A stretch of DNA of 64,000 nucleotides from UBA10649 sp037130755 (GTDB taxonomy: Bacteria; Actinomycetota; Actinomycetes; S36-B12). The notes under the pieces are model-generated. The model was not told the origin of the DNA. It was given only the letters and a program-made list of their open reading frames with translations, and did no database searches. A program made the translations under genes and the position numbers. Positions 16,770 to 25,493 of the stretch are shown here, one piece after another (within the stretch, counting starts at the first letter, position 1; the number at the start of each line of letters is the position of its first letter). The stretch is from the NCBI GenBank assembly GCA_037130755.1, contig JBAXSI010000012.1, positions 1 through 64,000 on the forward strand. Direction: 5' to 3'.

Positions 16770-17854
16770 GCCCGCACCACCCGACGCGTGCGATCGACGG
16801 TCGCGGACCCAATCACGCGAGTGCCGTCGTAGATGACCACCGCCTGCCCCGGTGCCAGCCCGCGAACGGAGTCGGTGAGCTCGACAATCAGACAATCCTC
16901 GAGCAAGCGCGCGCGAGCGGCCATCGGCTCGCCATGGGCCCGAACCTGCGCGATGACGTCGACCGGGGCGGGGCCAATTGGCCGCCCGGCCCAGATCGGC
17001 CGAACCCCCTCGATCAGGTCGACGTCGAGCAGCGTGGGCGGACCCACGGTGACCGTGCGCGATTCCACGTCGACATCGACGACGTAGCGGGGCTGGCCGT
17101 CGGCTGCAGGCACGCGCAGGTTGAGTCCGCGTCGCTGTCCGATGGTGAACGCGAACGTCCCGTCATGCGCTGCGACGACCGCGCCCGACTCGGCATCGAC
17201 GATGTCGCCGGGCTGCGAGCCCAATCGGCGATGGAGGAAGGCAGCGGTGTCGCCGTCCGGGATGAAGCAGATGTCGTGGCTGTCGGGCTTGCGCGCGACC
17301 AGCAGGCCGCGGCGCTGCGCCTCGTCCCGCACGTCCTCCTTGACGTCGGCGCCCAAGGGAAAGAGCGAATGCGCGAGCTGAGCTGCAGAGAGGACTCCCA
17401 GCACATACGACTGGTCCTTGGTGGCGTCCACTGCACGATGAAGTTCAGGGCCATCCGGGCCCACAACGACCTGGGCATAGTGGCCGGTGGCAACCGCGTC
17501 GAAGTCCATCGCCAACGCTCGGTCGAGCACGGCCGCGAACTTGATCTTCTCATTGCAGCGCAAGCAGGGGTTCGGCGTGCGGCCATGGCGGTATTCATCG
17601 AGGAAGTCATCGACGACGTCGTGGGTGAACTGCTCGGAGAGGTCCCAGACGTAGAACGGAATGCCCAGCATGTCGGCGACGCGGCGGGCGTCGCGGGCGT
17701 CGTCAAGAGTGCAGCAGCCCTTGCTCTTGCCTGAGGCGGCCGCCTTGCGCGAGAGCGCGAGATGGACACCGACGACGTCGTGTCCCGCGTCCACCATCCG
17801 AGCTGCGGCAACGGAGGAATCGACGCCGCCCGACATGGCGACAATGACGCGCAT
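16766..17854 (-). CDS. mnmA: tRNA-specific 2-thiouridylase MnmA
   Basis: Adds sulfur to C2 of uridine 34 in tRNA anticodons for Lys, Glu and Gln. 362 residues. The ATP-pyrophosphatase P-loop SGGVDSS is at 9-15, and the two catalytic cysteines are Cys97 (NPCLRCNEKIKF) and Cys196 (SHDICFIPDGD). Start ATG lies one base past the cysteine desulfurase stop; an in-frame extension into that gene was rejected. The adjacent desulfurase is the natural sulfur donor, so the pair forms a working unit. It overlaps the following MetE-like gene by four bases. Confidence 0.96.
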   Translation of the reverse strand: MRVIVAMSGGVDSSVAAARMVDAGHDVVGVHLALSRKAAASGKSKGCCTLDDARDARRVADMLGIPFYVWDLSEQFTHDVVDDFLDEYRHGRTPNPCLRCNEKIKFAAVLDRALAMDFDAVATGHYAQVVVGPDGPELHRAVDATKDQSYVLGVLSAAQLAHSLFPLGADVKEDVRDEAQRRGLLVARKPDSHDICFIPDGDTAAFLHRRLGSQPGDIVDAESGAVVAAHDGTFAFTIGQRRGLNLRVPAADGQPRYVVDVDVESRTVTVGPPTLLDVDLIEGVRPIWAGRPIGPAPVDVIAQVRAHGEPMAARARLLEDCLIVELTDSVRGLAPGQAVVIYDGTRVIGSATVDRTRRVVRA

Positions 17855-17855
17855 G

Positions 17856-19049
17856 TCAGCCGGCCTGCGACGCCAGCGAGCCGGCCCGGCGCGCTCGCGC
17901 CACTGCTCCGGGCAGAGCGGCGAGGACGGCATCGACATCGGTCATCGTCGACGACTCCCCGAAACTGAAGCGCAGGGAAGCTCTCGACAGCGCAGGATCG
18001 ACTCCCATTGCCAAAAGCACGTGACTGGGCTCGGGGATTCCAGCCGTGCACGCTGATCCGGTTGAGCAGTCGACGCCGGCGGCGTCGAGAAGCATGAGCA
18101 GCAAGTCGCCCTCGCACCCCGGGAAGGATGCGTGCACGTTCCCCGGGAGACGATGATCCGATCCCTGCTCGAGATCGCCATTGATCCGCGCGTCCGGCAC
18201 GAGTTCGAGGATCCCGGCGATGAGCGCGTCACGGAGGACGGTCAGTCGGGCGGCACGGTCGGCCTGAGTGGCGACAGCGTGCTCGACTGCAACGGCGAAG
18301 CCAGCGATGGCCGGTGCATCGACAGTGCCCGACCTCACCTCGCGCTCCTGGCCACCGCCATGGAGGACGGGCGTGATCTGGGTGCGGGGGTCGGCGATCA
18401 GCGCACCCACTCCGAACGGACCGCCGACCTTGTGGCTGCTGATCGTCACGGCGTCAGCGCCCAGGTCGCCAAGATCGATGGGCAGCATGCCGAGGGCCTG
18501 CACCGCATCGGTGTGGAACGGAACGCCCGCGTCGCGGCACAGGCGCGCGAGCTCGTGCACCGGCTGGACCGTCCCCACCTCGTTGTTCGCCCACATGATC
18601 GAGCACACGGCCACGGCATCACCGTCGACGAGTTGCTCGGAGACTTCGTCGAGCCGGACCCGCCCGAGGCCGTCCACTCCGATCCAGCGGACGTCAGCAC
18701 CCTGACTTGACTCGAGCCACTCGATCGGGTCGAGGACGGCATGGTGCTCGATGGCGGAGGCGAGGATGCGCGTCGCGCCATGGCTCGCGCGTCGGGCCCA
18801 GAAGAGGCCCTTGAGCGCGAGGTTGTCTGCCTCTGTCCCACCTGAGGTGAACACCACTGCACTGGGGCGGGTGCGAAGGGCCTCGGCGATGCGCTCCCTG
18901 GACTCCTCGACGACGCGGCGCGCTGCACGCCCCTGCGCGTGCAGCGACGACGGATTGCCGACCTGCTCGGACTGCCTGAGCCATTCGACTCGGGCGGCCG
19001 GGAGCATCGGCGTCGTCGCCGCATGATCCACGTACGCCCTGTCGCTCAC
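17856..19049 (-). CDS. Cysteine desulfurase (NifS/IscS family)
   Basis: PLP enzyme that removes sulfur from cysteine and passes it on as a persulfide, most likely here to MnmA. 397 residues. It opens with DHAATTPM, the PLP lysine is Lys207 in SSHKVGGPFG, and the mobile-loop cysteine is Cys334 in GSACTAGIPEPSHVL. The GTG start was preferred over a GTG 24 bases upstream because homologues begin close to DHAATTP and because TACGAT lies six bases before it with no Shine-Dalgarno sequence, a leaderless arrangement. It follows etfA by 53 bases and leads directly into mnmA. Confidence 0.93.
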   Translation of the reverse strand: MSDRAYVDHAATTPMLPAARVEWLRQSEQVGNPSSLHAQGRAARRVVEESRERIAEALRTRPSAVVFTSGGTEADNLALKGLFWARRASHGATRILASAIEHHAVLDPIEWLESSQGADVRWIGVDGLGRVRLDEVSEQLVDGDAVAVCSIMWANNEVGTVQPVHELARLCRDAGVPFHTDAVQALGMLPIDLGDLGADAVTISSHKVGGPFGVGALIADPRTQITPVLHGGGQEREVRSGTVDAPAIAGFAVAVEHAVATQADRAARLTVLRDALIAGILELVPDARINGDLEQGSDHRLPGNVHASFPGCEGDLLLMLLDAAGVDCSTGSACTAGIPEPSHVLLAMGVDPALSRASLRFSFGESSTMTDVDAVLAALPGAVARARRAGSLASQAG

Positions 19050-19055
19050 GATGGA

Positions 19056-19061
19056 ATCGTA
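19056..19061 (-). promoter_or_regulatory. Probable -10 element of the cysteine desulfurase gene (leaderless)
   Basis: TACGAT on the minus strand, six bases before the GTG start, no ribosome-binding site. Suggests a promoter inside the etfA-desulfurase gap in addition to read-through from etfBA. Confidence 0.5.
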
Positions 19062-19102
19062 GTCAGGCGACACGATTAGGGCCCCGACCGCGCCGACCGA
19101 AG

Positions 19103-20059
19103 CTACTGGGCGCGCTTGCTGACCTCGTCAGTGAGCTGCGGGACCACCGTGAACAGGTCGCCCACTACACCGAAGTCGGCGAGCTCGAAGATCGGGGCCT
19201 CGGGATCCTTGTTCACCACCACGATGGTCTTCGAGGTCTGCATTCCGGCCCGGTGCTGGATGGCGCCGGAGATGCCGTTGGCGATGTAGAGCTGCGGGGA
19301 GACCGTCTTGCCGGTCTGGCCGACCTGGAACTGGTGCGGGTACCAGCCGGCGTCGGTGGCCGCGCGGGATGCGCCGACGGCCGCACCCAGGGCGTCCGCG
19401 AGGCCCTCGATGACGCTGAAGCCCTCAGCACCGCCGACACCGCGTCCGCCGGAGACAACGATCGCGGCCTCCGTCAGATCCGGTCGGCCGCCCTTGACGG
19501 CCTCAGTGCGTCCGGTGACCTTGGCCTTGGTCGCAGCCTCGGAGAGAGTGACGCTGACGTCGACGCGAGCCGGGGACGCCGGTGCCGGCTCAGGGGCGAC
19601 CGAGTTGCCGCGGACCGTGATGATCGGCGTGCCCGTGATGACCTTCGAGTGGACGACCGTGGAGCCGCCGAAGACGCTCTGGGTCGCGACGAGGTCGGCC
19701 GAGATGCCGACGGCGTCGGTGATGACACCGCTGTCGACCTTGATCGCCAGCCGGCCGGCGATCTCCTTGCCCTCTGCACTCGAGGGGATCAGGACCGCTG
19801 ACGGTGACTTCTCTGCGACCAACTGCGCGAGCAGTTCGGCCTTGGGCGCCACCGGATGGTTGGCGTACTGGTCTCCGTCCGCGACGTACACGGTCGCGGC
19901 GCCGAACTCACCGAGCACTGCAGCGGCGGCATCAGAGAAGCCGGGGCCGGCCCACACTGCCGACGGCGTGCCGAGCCCGCGAGCCAGCGTCAGCAGTTCG
20001 GTCGTGACCTTGCGCACCGTTCCGTCGACCTGATCGACCAGGACCAGAACCTCACCCAT
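19103..20059 (-). CDS. etfA: Electron transfer flavoprotein, alpha subunit
   Basis: FAD-binding subunit of ETF, which takes electrons from acyl-CoA and related dehydrogenases and passes them to ETF dehydrogenase. 318 residues with the C-terminal FAD domain signature: GASRAATDAGWYPHQFQVGQ, then TGKTVSPQLYIANGISGAIQ and QHRAGM. A GAGGAAG ribosome-binding site precedes the ATG. It follows etfB by 43 bases. It acts in the cytoplasm as a heterodimer with EtfB and fits the acyl-CoA metabolism genes spread through this window. Confidence 0.96.
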   Translation of the reverse strand: MGEVLVLVDQVDGTVRKVTTELLTLARGLGTPSAVWAGPGFSDAAAAVLGEFGAATVYVADGDQYANHPVAPKAELLAQLVAEKSPSAVLIPSSAEGKEIAGRLAIKVDSGVITDAVGISADLVATQSVFGGSTVVHSKVITGTPIITVRGNSVAPEPAPASPARVDVSVTLSEAATKAKVTGRTEAVKGGRPDLTEAAIVVSGGRGVGGAEGFSVIEGLADALGAAVGASRAATDAGWYPHQFQVGQTGKTVSPQLYIANGISGAIQHRAGMQTSKTIVVVNKDPEAPIFELADFGVVGDLFTVVPQLTDEVSKRAQ

Positions 20060-20102
20060 GACGTCTTCCTCTATCTCTCGTGGTCTATGCCGTCGGAACG
20101 GA

Positions 20103-20882
20103 TCAGATGAACTTGTGCTCGGACAGGTAGTCGGCGATCTTCACGCCGCCGTCACCGGCATCGGTGACGACCGTGCCGGCGGCCTTCGGCGGGCGCGCGG
20201 CGAAGTCGGCGACAGTGGACCATGCCGCTGACAGGCCGAGCTTGGAGGCGTCGAGGCCGGCATCGGCGATCGACAGGGTCTCGACCGGCTTCTTCTTGGC
20301 GGCCATGATCCCCTTGAAGGACGGGTAGCGCGGCTCGTTGATCTTCTCTACGACACTGATGACGGCCGGCAAGGTGGCCTCGACGGTGTCGAATCCGGTC
20401 TCGGACACGCGATGCGTCACGACCGAGTCGCCGGAGATCTCGACCTTCTGTGCGAACGTTGCCTGCGCCCAGCCGAGCCGCTCGGCCACCATTGCCGGCA
20501 CGACGCTCATGCGGGCGTCCGTCGACTCCGAGCCGAAGAGCACGAGGTCGAAGCCGCGGTCCTTGAGGATCTCGGCAAGCGCGTAGGAGGTCGCCAGTGC
20601 ATCGGACCCGTGCAGGCCATCGTCGATCAGGTGAATGCCTGCCTCAGCGCCCATGCTCAGTGCCTTGCGCACCGTCTCGGCAGCCTTCACCGGACCCATG
20701 GTCACGACCGTGACGTCACCACCGTGCGCCTCGACCAGTTGCAGCGCCTCCTCGACGGCGTACTCGTCGATCTCGTTCATCACGCCCTCGGGACCCTCGC
20801 GATCCAGCGTGGAGTCACCCGCCTGAAGCGTCTTCTCTGCCCACGTGTCCGGCACCTGCTTCACGCACACCGCGATCTTCAT
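20103..20882 (-). CDS. etfB: Electron transfer flavoprotein, beta subunit
   Basis: AMP-binding partner of EtfA, 259 residues, starting MKIAVCVKQVPDT as is typical. The AMP-binding region GGDVTVVTMGP and the signature VEATLPAVISVVEKINEPRYPSFKGIMAAKKK (about 170-200) are both present. AGGAGG stands nine bases before the ATG; an eight-residue upstream extension was dropped. First gene of the leftward run through ligA. A palindrome TTACTC-AC-GAGTAA lies 36 bases upstream of the start, next to an AT-rich stretch that may be the promoter. Confidence 0.96.
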   Translation of the reverse strand: MKIAVCVKQVPDTWAEKTLQAGDSTLDREGPEGVMNEIDEYAVEEALQLVEAHGGDVTVVTMGPVKAAETVRKALSMGAEAGIHLIDDGLHGSDALATSYALAEILKDRGFDLVLFGSESTDARMSVVPAMVAERLGWAQATFAQKVEISGDSVVTHRVSETGFDTVEATLPAVISVVEKINEPRYPSFKGIMAAKKKPVETLSIADAGLDASKLGLSAAWSTVADFAARPPKAAGTVVTDAGDGGVKIADYLSEHKFI

Positions 20883-20917
20883 GAAGGTGATCCTCCTGAT
20901 GGTCATCCGAGTCGTAG

Positions 20918-20931
20918 TTACTCACGAGTAA
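20918..20931. promoter_or_regulatory. Palindromic operator candidate upstream of etfB
   Basis: TTACTC-AC-GAGTAA: perfect six-base arms with a two-base centre, in an A/T-rich island (it continues ATATAG) in otherwise G/C-rich DNA. Its position in the etfBA promoter region suggests a repressor site. Size and symmetry suit a TetR-family regulator, but no regulator gene is adjacent. Confidence 0.45.
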
Positions 20932-20979
20932 TATAGCCGGGCCTGCGCGAAACCCGCCACGCAAGGTCCCGGCTGAAGG

Positions 20980-21759
20980 CTAGCGACCGGAGAACTGCGC
21001 CTTTCCCGGGCCGTTCTCGATGAAGGACGCCATGCCAATCTTCTGATCGTCCGTCGCGAACAGCCCCGAGAACTCCAGCCGCTCGAGTTCCAGGCCCGTT
21101 GCCAGGTCGGTCTCGATCCCGCCGTCGATGGCCCGCTTCGCCGCGCGCATCGCCATCGCCGGGCCCTTGGCCAGCTTGCCGGCCAGCTCCATCGCCGTGG
21201 TGTAGACCTCCGCTGCTGGCACGACCGAGTTGACCAGCCCTATGGCGAGCGCCTCCTGCGCATCGACCATCCGACCGGTGAAGATGATCTCCTTTGCCCG
21301 CGATGGCCCCACCAGGCGCGGCAGCCGCTGCGTTCCGCCGGCGCCCGGGATGACACCGAGCCTGATCTCGGGCTGGCCCAGCTTCGCGTCATCCGCGGCG
21401 ATCCGAAGGTCGCAGCACAGGGCAAGCTCGCAACCGCCACCCAGCGCATACCCGGTAACGGCCGCGATCGTGGGCTGCGGGATCCCGGCAACGGCATCGA
21501 AGGCCCCCTGCAGCGCCGCCGAGGCCATGGCCATGTCCTGATATGTCATATCGGCCATCTCCTTGATGTCCGCGCCGGCGGCGAACACCTGCGGACCGCC
21601 GTAGAGCACGACTGCTCCCACATCCGCGCGATCGGACAGTTCCAGCGCAGCGTCCCTGATCTCGCGCTGCACCTGCAAGGACAGTGGGTTCATGGGCGGG
21701 CGGTCCAGTCGAATCGTCGCAACCGCACCACTGACTTCGACCGACACGAACTGCGCCAT
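20980..21759 (-). CDS. Enoyl-CoA hydratase/isomerase family protein
   Basis: Crotonase-fold enzyme of 259 residues, expected to hydrate 2-enoyl-CoA to 3-hydroxyacyl-CoA in the cytoplasm. The oxyanion-hole segments are GADIKEMADM and GGGCELALCCDLRIA, and both catalytic glutamates of true hydratases are in place (GGCE and QPEIRLGVIPGAGGTQRL). A near-perfect AGGAGGTG ribosome-binding site precedes the ATG; an upstream in-frame extension of 92 residues was rejected. It is divergent from glgX across about 110 bases. With the thiolase, dehydrogenase and Ccr of this window it completes the acetyl-CoA to crotonyl-CoA route, or works in beta-oxidation. Confidence 0.92.
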   Translation of the reverse strand: MAQFVSVEVSGAVATIRLDRPPMNPLSLQVQREIRDAALELSDRADVGAVVLYGGPQVFAAGADIKEMADMTYQDMAMASAALQGAFDAVAGIPQPTIAAVTGYALGGGCELALCCDLRIAADDAKLGQPEIRLGVIPGAGGTQRLPRLVGPSRAKEIIFTGRMVDAQEALAIGLVNSVVPAAEVYTTAMELAGKLAKGPAMAMRAAKRAIDGGIETDLATGLELERLEFSGLFATDDQKIGMASFIENGPGKAQFSGR

Positions 21760-21856
21760 CGCGCACCTCCTGGTTGCCGCAATGCCGGCGGATCGATCCG
21801 TCCCGGCTCGTGGTTCGCAGCGTAGTGGCGACCCGGTGGCCTCCCCGGCGCGCCTG

Positions 21857-21862
21857 TAGCGT
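21857..21862 (+). promoter_or_regulatory. Probable -10 element of glgX (leaderless)
   Basis: TAGCGT followed by six bases and a GTG start codon; no ribosome-binding site in range. Confidence 0.5.
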
Positions 21863-21868
21863 GTGAGG

Positions 21869-23974
21869 GTGACAGGGAACGCCTCAACGGGCTGGGATCC
21901 GCTCGGCGTGACCCCGGACCGGCATGGCGGCGCGCATGTGGCCCTGTGGGCGCAAGGGGCCACGTCCGTGGATCTGTGCCTGTTCGACGAGGACGGCAAC
22001 GAAAAGCGGATCCCGCTGACCGAGCGGATGTTCAACGTCTTCCATCGGCACGTCCATGACCTGCCCGCCGGTACCCGCTACGGCTTCCGTGTCGATGGTC
22101 CGTGGGATCCGGCGACCGGCCACCGATGGAACCCGAGCAAGCTGCTGCTCGACCCCTACGCCAAGGCAATCGACGGCCAGTTCACCCTCGACCCCTCCGT
22201 CTTCGGCCACGTCGGCGCGGACGACCTGACGATCAACCTCATGGACTCCTCGCCGTACGTGCCCCGAAGCATCGTCGTCGACGACCACTTCGACTGGGGC
22301 GACGACCGTCCGCCCGGCACCGCGTGGGGCGACACCGTCATCTACGAGACGCACGTACGCGGCATCACGAAATTGCATCCGTCGATCCCCGAGCACGAGC
22401 GCGGCACCTATGCAGGACTGACGCATCCCGCCGTGCTCGAGCACCTCACCACACTGGGCGTCACCGCGATCGAACTGCTGCCCGTGCACCACTTCGTCGA
22501 CGAGACGCACCTGCTCGAACTCGGCCTGACGAACTACTGGGGCTACAACTCCATCGGCTACTTCGCGCCGCACGCTGCCTACTCGTCTACAGGCGCACGG
22601 GGCGGGCAGGTCTCCGAGTTCAAGCGCATGGTGAAGGCCATGCACGCAGCAGGGCTCGAGGTGATCCTCGACGTCGTCTACAACCACACGGCCGAAGGCA
22701 ACCAGTTCGGCCCGACGCTGAGCTTCCGGGGCATCGACAACGACGACTACTACCACCTGCGCGAACGCGGTCGGTACTACGCGGACTACACCGGCTGCGG
22801 CAACACCCTCGATGTCTCGAAGCCGCACGTCCTGCAGTTGGTGATGGACTCGTTGCGCTACTGGGTGGAGGAGATGCACGTCGACGGCTTCCGCTTCGAC
22901 CTTGCGTCCGCCCTGGCCCGCTCGTTCCACGACGTCAACATGCTGGGCAACTTCATGACGACGATCCAGCAGGATCCCGTCCTTCGCCGCGTGAAGCTCA
23001 TCGCCGAACCGTGGGACGTCGGACCGGGCGGCTACCAGGTCGGCGAGTTCCCGCCGCTGTGGACCGAATGGAACGACAAGTACCGCGACAACGTGCGCGA
23101 GTTCTGGCGCGGCCGGGCCGGCATCGGCGAGCTGGGCTGGCGCCTTTCCGGCTCCGCGGACCTGTACGCCAGCGAGGGCCGTCGTCCGTTCGCGTCCATC
23201 AACTTCGTCACAGCGCACGACGGCTTCACGATGCGGGACCTGGTCTCCTACGACAACAAGCACAACGAGGCCAACCTCGAGTATAACCGGGACGGCACCG
23301 AAAACAACCGCTCGTCCAACTACGGAGTCGAGGGCGAGACCCGCGACGAGATCATCATCGACACACGCCGCCAGCAGTTGCGCAACCTCCTGGCCACGCT
23401 GCTGCTGTCAACAGGCGTGCCCATGATCGCCGGCGGCGACGAGTTCGGCCGCACGCAGCGCGGCAACAACAACGCGTACTGCCAGGACAACGACATCTCC
23501 TGGTACGACTGGAACTGGGAGCCCTGGCAGTCCGACCTCAAGGTCTTCGCCAGCCAGGTGCTGCATCTTCGTCGCCTGCACAGCGCCTTCCGGCAGCGCT
23601 ACTTCTTCGCCGGGCTCCCCCTCCACGCCGGCGGCCCCAAGGATCTCGCGTGGTTGAAGCCGGACGGGACCGAGATCATCGACGCCGACTGGCACGCTCC
23701 GGACGCGCGGACGCTGGGCATGTTCCTGGCCGGTGAGCAGCACGGCCTCGACGAGCACGGTCAGCCGATCCGCGGAGAGGCCTTTCTGCTCCTTCTTCAC
23801 GCAGGCGAGGACCCGCACGCGTTCGTCCTGCCTGGGCGGCCGTACGGGAACGGCTACCTCCGGATCGTCGACACCTCTACAGGTCAGGCGTTCGAGGGCG
23901 GGGCGCTGTACGGAGCGGGGTCCGTCGTGACGATGCCCGCGCGCTCAATGATGGTCTTCCGCGCGCTCACATAG
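21869..23974 (+). CDS. glgX: Glycogen debranching enzyme GlgX
   Basis: Isoamylase-type glycoside hydrolase (GH13, CBM48 at the N terminus) that cuts alpha-1,6 branches of glycogen. 701 residues. The four GH13 regions are seen: DVVYNHTAEG; GFRFDLAS with nucleophile Asp344; LIAEPWDVG with general acid Glu380; and FVTAHDGFTMRDL. The segment NEANLEYNRDGTENNRS is typical of GlgX/TreX. Start is the GTG six bases after TAGCGT; another GTG six bases upstream is possible. It heads a block of alpha-glucan genes with glgP, glgE and glgB and would work with GlgP in glycogen breakdown. Confidence 0.95.
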   Translation: MTGNASTGWDPLGVTPDRHGGAHVALWAQGATSVDLCLFDEDGNEKRIPLTERMFNVFHRHVHDLPAGTRYGFRVDGPWDPATGHRWNPSKLLLDPYAKAIDGQFTLDPSVFGHVGADDLTINLMDSSPYVPRSIVVDDHFDWGDDRPPGTAWGDTVIYETHVRGITKLHPSIPEHERGTYAGLTHPAVLEHLTTLGVTAIELLPVHHFVDETHLLELGLTNYWGYNSIGYFAPHAAYSSTGARGGQVSEFKRMVKAMHAAGLEVILDVVYNHTAEGNQFGPTLSFRGIDNDDYYHLRERGRYYADYTGCGNTLDVSKPHVLQLVMDSLRYWVEEMHVDGFRFDLASALARSFHDVNMLGNFMTTIQQDPVLRRVKLIAEPWDVGPGGYQVGEFPPLWTEWNDKYRDNVREFWRGRAGIGELGWRLSGSADLYASEGRRPFASINFVTAHDGFTMRDLVSYDNKHNEANLEYNRDGTENNRSSNYGVEGETRDEIIIDTRRQQLRNLLATLLLSTGVPMIAGGDEFGRTQRGNNNAYCQDNDISWYDWNWEPWQSDLKVFASQVLHLRRLHSAFRQRYFFAGLPLHAGGPKDLAWLKPDGTEIIDADWHAPDARTLGMFLAGEQHGLDEHGQPIRGEAFLLLLHAGEDPHAFVLPGRPYGNGYLRIVDTSTGQAFEGGALYGAGSVVTMPARSMMVFRALT

Positions 23975-24000
23975 CGTTTCCGTCCGCCCTCAGCGCTCAC

Positions 24001-24006
24001 TACTCT
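24001..24006 (+). promoter_or_regulatory. Probable -10 element of the secreted phosphoesterase gene (leaderless)
   Basis: TACTCT, then six bases, then the ATG at 24013. The six bases include GAGG, which is too close to the ATG for a normal ribosome-binding site. Confidence 0.45.
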
Positions 24007-24012
24007 CGAGGG

Positions 24013-25482
24013 ATGGCTTCCCTGCCTCGCATCGTGCGCACGTCGTCCTTGGCGGCGGGCCTCGCGGCGCTGGTCGCCGTCGCCCTGCCGACCACTCCCG
24101 CAATGAGTACCGCGGCCGGCTTCAATCCAGGGGTGATCGCGGCGTACGCCATCGCGGCTCCGGTGTCCGAGGCTGCCTCAGGCCTGGTCGCCCGCGCCGT
24201 GATTCCGCGTGGAGCGGCCTGCCCGAACATCGTGGTGCGCGTCTCGGGTCGCTCAGCATCCGACGAGGTCGTCATGTACGGCCGCAATCTGCCGGCCACG
24301 ACCGCACCGGCCTTCGAGGCCATCACCGTGTGCTCGGCACGCATTCCCGCCAACGCCATATCGGCCAGCGTCATGGGCCACCCGATACCGGCCCACATGC
24401 CCACGCGTGTTCGCAGCCTGGCACTGTTCAGCGACACCGGCTGCCGCATCAAGCCACCCCACCTGCAGGACTGCGCCGACCTCAGCAGTTGGCCCTTGGC
24501 GAGCATCGCGGAGTCCATCGTCGAGGAGCGGCCGGACGCCATCCTCTTCGCCGGCGACTTCTTCTACCGCGAGGCACCTTGCCCGCCCGAGGTCCAGAAC
24601 TGGTGCGGATCCAGCCCACCTCCGGTCGCCGGCCTGCCGTTCAAGGACAGCGCGTACGGCTGGATCGCCGATGTACTCCTGCCGATGGCACCTCTCCTGT
24701 CGACGGCACCGCTGATCATCGCCCGGGGCAATCACGAGGCGTGCAATCGCGGAGGCAATGGGTACTTCCTGCTGTTCGACCCACGCCGCGACACGACGGC
24801 GACGTGCGCACCGATCGACGGACCGGGCGGTCTCACCGCTCCCCAAACGACTCCCACCCCGACCTACACCGTCGACCTGCCCATCACGGCGGGCCGCACG
24901 CTGCGGCTGGCGATCGTCGACACGGCGGGCGGCATCGACTCCCAAGCCGACGCCGTTGCCGACATCCACCGCCCGGCGTTCGTGGCCGCCGCCCACCTGA
25001 CCACTCCTCGCGCCGGCGTGGAGAACTGGCTGGTGACCCATCGGCCCGTGTTCGGATTTGCCAGCCCGGAGATGGCTGGCCCGCCCGTGCCCTTCGACCC
25101 CTGGGTGGGGGCCGACGCCCAGACGGCAGCGTCCTTCGGCCTACTGGGCCACTTCGACCTTGTGTTCTCCTCGCACATCCACATCGGTCAGGCCGTTCAG
25201 ATCCCTGGCCAACCTGGACAGTTGATCCTGGGAAACGGCGGGACGCTTCTCGATCCGCTGACCGGCTATCCGCTCCCCACGACCGGACCCACCGACGCCG
25301 CTGGTCAGGCCTACCCGCCGCCCGTCTCAGCCTGGATCGCGCCGCGCTTCGGCTACGCCATCGCACGGCCGAACGCGCAGGCCGGCTCGTGGCGGATCGA
25401 GGTCAACGACCCGTTAGGTCGTCAGTTCGCCCGCTGCGGCGTGGCCAAACGGCAGATCTACTGCCGCGACCTGCCCCGCTGA
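24013..25482 (+). CDS. Secreted calcineurin-like metallophosphoesterase
   Basis: 489-residue exported hydrolase. A signal peptide is evident: basic start, hydrophobic stretch LAAGLAALVAVALP, likely cleavage near residue 35. The metallophosphoesterase motifs follow in order: FSDTGCR, LFAGDFFYRE, ARGNHEA, VTHRPVFG and SSHIHIGQ. Eight or more cysteines in the mature part suggest disulfides. Substrate unknown; relatives include purple-acid-phosphatase-like and nucleotide-cleaving enzymes. It lies between glgX and glgP with no obvious link to glycogen, and its stop is 11 bases from the convergent glgP stop. Confidence 0.85.
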   Translation: MASLPRIVRTSSLAAGLAALVAVALPTTPAMSTAAGFNPGVIAAYAIAAPVSEAASGLVARAVIPRGAACPNIVVRVSGRSASDEVVMYGRNLPATTAPAFEAITVCSARIPANAISASVMGHPIPAHMPTRVRSLALFSDTGCRIKPPHLQDCADLSSWPLASIAESIVEERPDAILFAGDFFYREAPCPPEVQNWCGSSPPPVAGLPFKDSAYGWIADVLLPMAPLLSTAPLIIARGNHEACNRGGNGYFLLFDPRRDTTATCAPIDGPGGLTAPQTTPTPTYTVDLPITAGRTLRLAIVDTAGGIDSQADAVADIHRPAFVAAAHLTTPRAGVENWLVTHRPVFGFASPEMAGPPVPFDPWVGADAQTAASFGLLGHFDLVFSSHIHIGQAVQIPGQPGQLILGNGGTLLDPLTGYPLPTTGPTDAAGQAYPPPVSAWIAPRFGYAIARPNAQAGSWRIEVNDPLGRQFARCGVAKRQIYCRDLPR

Positions 25483-25493
25483 ATCGGCTTCGA

